From: Mactra quadrangularis
Lineage: Eukaryota > Mollusca > Bivalvia > Venerida > Mactridae
Assembly (NCBI GenBank): GCA_025267735.1
Contig: CM046300.1
Coordinates: 32,931,322-32,995,321, forward strand
DNA length: 64,000 nt
Direction of reading: 5' to 3'
This document shows, piece by piece, positions 61,815 to 64,000 of the stretch. A program made the translations under genes and the position numbers. Numbering within the stretch: the first letter of the stretch is position 1; the number at the start of each line of letters is the position of its first letter. A model generated the notes under the pieces. That model worked only from the letters and a program-made list of their open reading frames with translations, was not told the DNA's origin and ran no database searches.

Positions 61815-62171
61815 CACTGATGTCGTACAGTCGTTTATACACCGTGTGTTCACGACCTTCTACGACTCGAGTACGACCATGACGATCTGGTCGGGGAAAG
61901 ATCTGACACCGATCGAGCAGAGATCCAGTAGGTCGAGTTGAGATCGTGTAGGGATCGTGTAAAGGTCGGGATGATCGAGCGGAAATCGGAAAGGTGGTCG
62001 GGTTGACGTCGTGAAGGAGTCGTGAATAATCGTGTGGGAATCGTGTGTGATCGACAAGAGGTCGAGAAGAAGTCGTGTATACGCCTTTAGTCGAGCTTGG
62101 TCGGGCCTGATCGGGGAATTTGGGTGATCGGATGATCGAGTTGATCTGATCGGCAGTGGGAACCCACCTTT

Positions 62172-64000
62172 ACACATTACATCGAGTTATTGCTACAACT
62201 AAGAACGCAAGCGCGAAGAAATGCAATATTTGGTATGAGACATTTGGTGTGATAAGTGACTCTCCGATTAAATTAGTGATTTATAAAAGCTTATGAATAA
62301 AACGGAAAACAAATCTAAAAAAATGATGATACCTGAGAATATCTCGATGGCGTAGTTTTATACATTGTATAATCGTTAGTGAGTTTATTACGCCATTGCA
62401 ATATTGAGACAAACGCAATTAATAAAGATATAAATTATTTCCTTTGTTTTAATTTAACGGCACGCCAGTATTTAAATTATATATCGTGCTGAAATGCTCA
62501 TTAATTATATAAAACTAAATAATATTAATTAAGTACAGACCATGTGCAAAGGATTACTAACCTAACCCTCTCAGTACTCTCTCAATAGATGCGCCATATC
62601 ATCAATGACGCTAAAATTTCAATGTTTATTGTAAGTATAATAGATCAATGTCAGTTCAAGATTAAATTACAATGGTAAAAATCTACTATCTCATGGTACC
62701 AATGTGTTTGTTCATTCGGTGTTCATTACGTCTTAAAGTTAAAACTTTATCCTGACAGACTGTTATTTAACTTACTTAGCTTGACTTTATTAACAAGTTG
62801 ACAAATTGACTTTAGAATCTAGTCGTACATCATAATGTTGGTTAGACACATTGCTCAACTAATCGCAATTTTAACATAAGCTCATCATTCAATGTCATTT
62901 GTTTGAATGCCATGACTATATTTCTTTATACGTGCTCTCGATGATGAAATCTGTAAAATTTCATGTAGATGTTGTTGCTACTCGTCTTTACAGACATTTG
63001 TGGCTAATTATCGAACCGCAGTGCAGTGGTTAATTCATACGACCATGAAAGGTCATGTTTGCTCATCGATGAAAGTATGGCTTAACTGACATTTTTCTGA
63101 CATACTGGACGAAGTCATCGGCTTTTTAAGGAGAGTGAAGCAATTTTATTATAGTAGTCGTGGTAGTGGAGTAATATGGCGCTCGAATTCGAATCCAAAT
63201 ATCCGATTAAGTCTCACGAACAATAAAAAAAATGTGTTAAAGACATTTCGGTAATTCTTAACCAGATTTCTTTTAATACATGTAGTTTACCAGTGTACAG
63301 ATTTGAAGTTCAACGAGTAAGCTACTGCAATTGCTTTAATCTTACAAGGCCGCCTCGTAAAAGTAAGTGCATTACGTCGTTATATAGTAATTGTCTTTAA
63401 TACATTGTATATAACTTATAATCAGCGACATAGTATCACGATGATACACTCAACATGATGATAAACTTCTGCAAATAACCTTCATATATTCAGTATTTTA
63501 ATCTGATCATACAAATAGCTTATATGGCTGACAGTATCACAAGTTTATCTAAACGTTTTCGCCTTTTATGATTTGATTGTGAAAACGTCGCAATTTTTTA
63601 ACCAATTCAATAGATTCATACGACACATTAATTTTCAAGATTATTCTCGTTGGAAATTAGTTCCGTTTCCATAGAATCATTTCGTTCCTGAAGACAAAGA
63701 TACCAACTTGATTGAATTTTCAGATAATCACACTTGATTAATTTCTAATGTTATTTTTGTCTTATTTCACCATTAGGAGCATTTAATGACATCCTTGTTT
63801 CGTGTCATTTGGATATGGGAGAGCAAATAATTATATTGTTTTATAGACTCCGAGATATTTCTCATTATTGCAAAAATGTCAGCATTATAAGAGGACAATT
63901 ATTGAAGCCAAACAAAAAAGTACCATTAATGTGATCTAACTAACAGGTACATGTACTAAGTATTAGATATCGTAAATAATTCCTCAGTCAATAAGGAATA
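62172..64000 (+). repeat. Macrosatellite unit 5, continuation after the transposon
   Basis: Similarity to the units resumes right after the transposon (GCTACAACTAAGAACGCAAG against the unit's GCTACAATTAAGAATACAAG). It runs to the window end, equivalent to about base 7020 of unit 1. Divergence matches the left part of unit 5, which supports one unit split by an insertion. The unit continues beyond the window. Confidence 0.88.

Larger units (their letters stand above)
57435..62171. mobile_element. 4.7-kb inverted-repeat DNA transposon inserted in unit 5
   Basis: The two ends are inverted copies. From the left, AAAGCTTGGCTCCCACTGCC is matched at the right by the reverse of AAAGGTGGGTTCCCACTGCC, and the match continues through GATCAGATCAACTCGATCA. 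Subterminal stretches (about 57460-57905 and 61815-62150) are full of GATCG and GGTCG words. The units show the uninterrupted site (for example 45260-45310), proving insertion. The target duplication is unclear. About 2.3 kb is its own sequence; the rest is two nested elements. Family uncertain; a PIF/Harbinger-like origin is suggested by the open frame at 57949-58278. Confidence 0.82.

Noticed and set aside
61860..62177. 105-codon minus-strand frame
   Set aside because: It lies wholly in the right subterminal GATCG region of the transposon and its terminal repeat.

Overview
The window looks like non-coding nuclear DNA from an animal, most likely a marine bivalve mollusc. The reasons are high A+T (about two thirds by eye), tRNA-headed SINEs ending in a CGCCGT...ACGGCG stem, Tc1 and PIF/Harbinger transposon remains, and frequent TACATGTA-like words. 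The organism call is an inference of low to moderate confidence. There are no rRNA genes, CRISPR arrays, prokaryotic operons or complete genes that I can support.

The dominant structure is a direct, head-to-tail array of a very long repeat unit of about 13.7-14.1 kb. Unit 1 spans 17-14085, unit 2 14086-27813, unit 3 27814-41656, unit 4 41657-52030 (shortened by deletions) and unit 5 52545-57434 plus 62172-64000 (split by a transposon and cut by the window end). Bases 1-16 match the end of a preceding unit, so the array continues to the left. Units 1-4 are alike at a few percent divergence by eye. Unit 5 is clearly more diverged and is separated from unit 4 by about 0.5 kb of sequence found only once. 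Units differ by insertions (a SINE, a MITE, small duplications, a pyrimidine microsatellite expansion) and by deletions of 0.1-1.4 kb. Their sharing pattern cannot be drawn as one tree and points to exchange between units.

Inside unit 5 lies a 4.7-kb inverted-repeat element (57435-62171). It contains a Tc1-type element with a broken transposase (about 58810-60135) and a 1.1-kb PIF/Harbinger-type element with a transposase N-terminal remnant (60287-61383).

The units carry no intact gene, but they do contain exon-like islands. On the + strand there is a possible signal-anchor start, about nine internal islands often bounded by AG and GT, and a last island with a stop followed by AATAAA. On the - strand there are two islands between the + strand end and the unit end. 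In two islands the differences between units fall mostly at third codon positions. My reading is that the array may be a tandemly amplified, decaying gene-sized segment, possibly with two convergent genes. I do not recognise the protein, and open runs of this length are common in AT-rich DNA, so each island is given low confidence.
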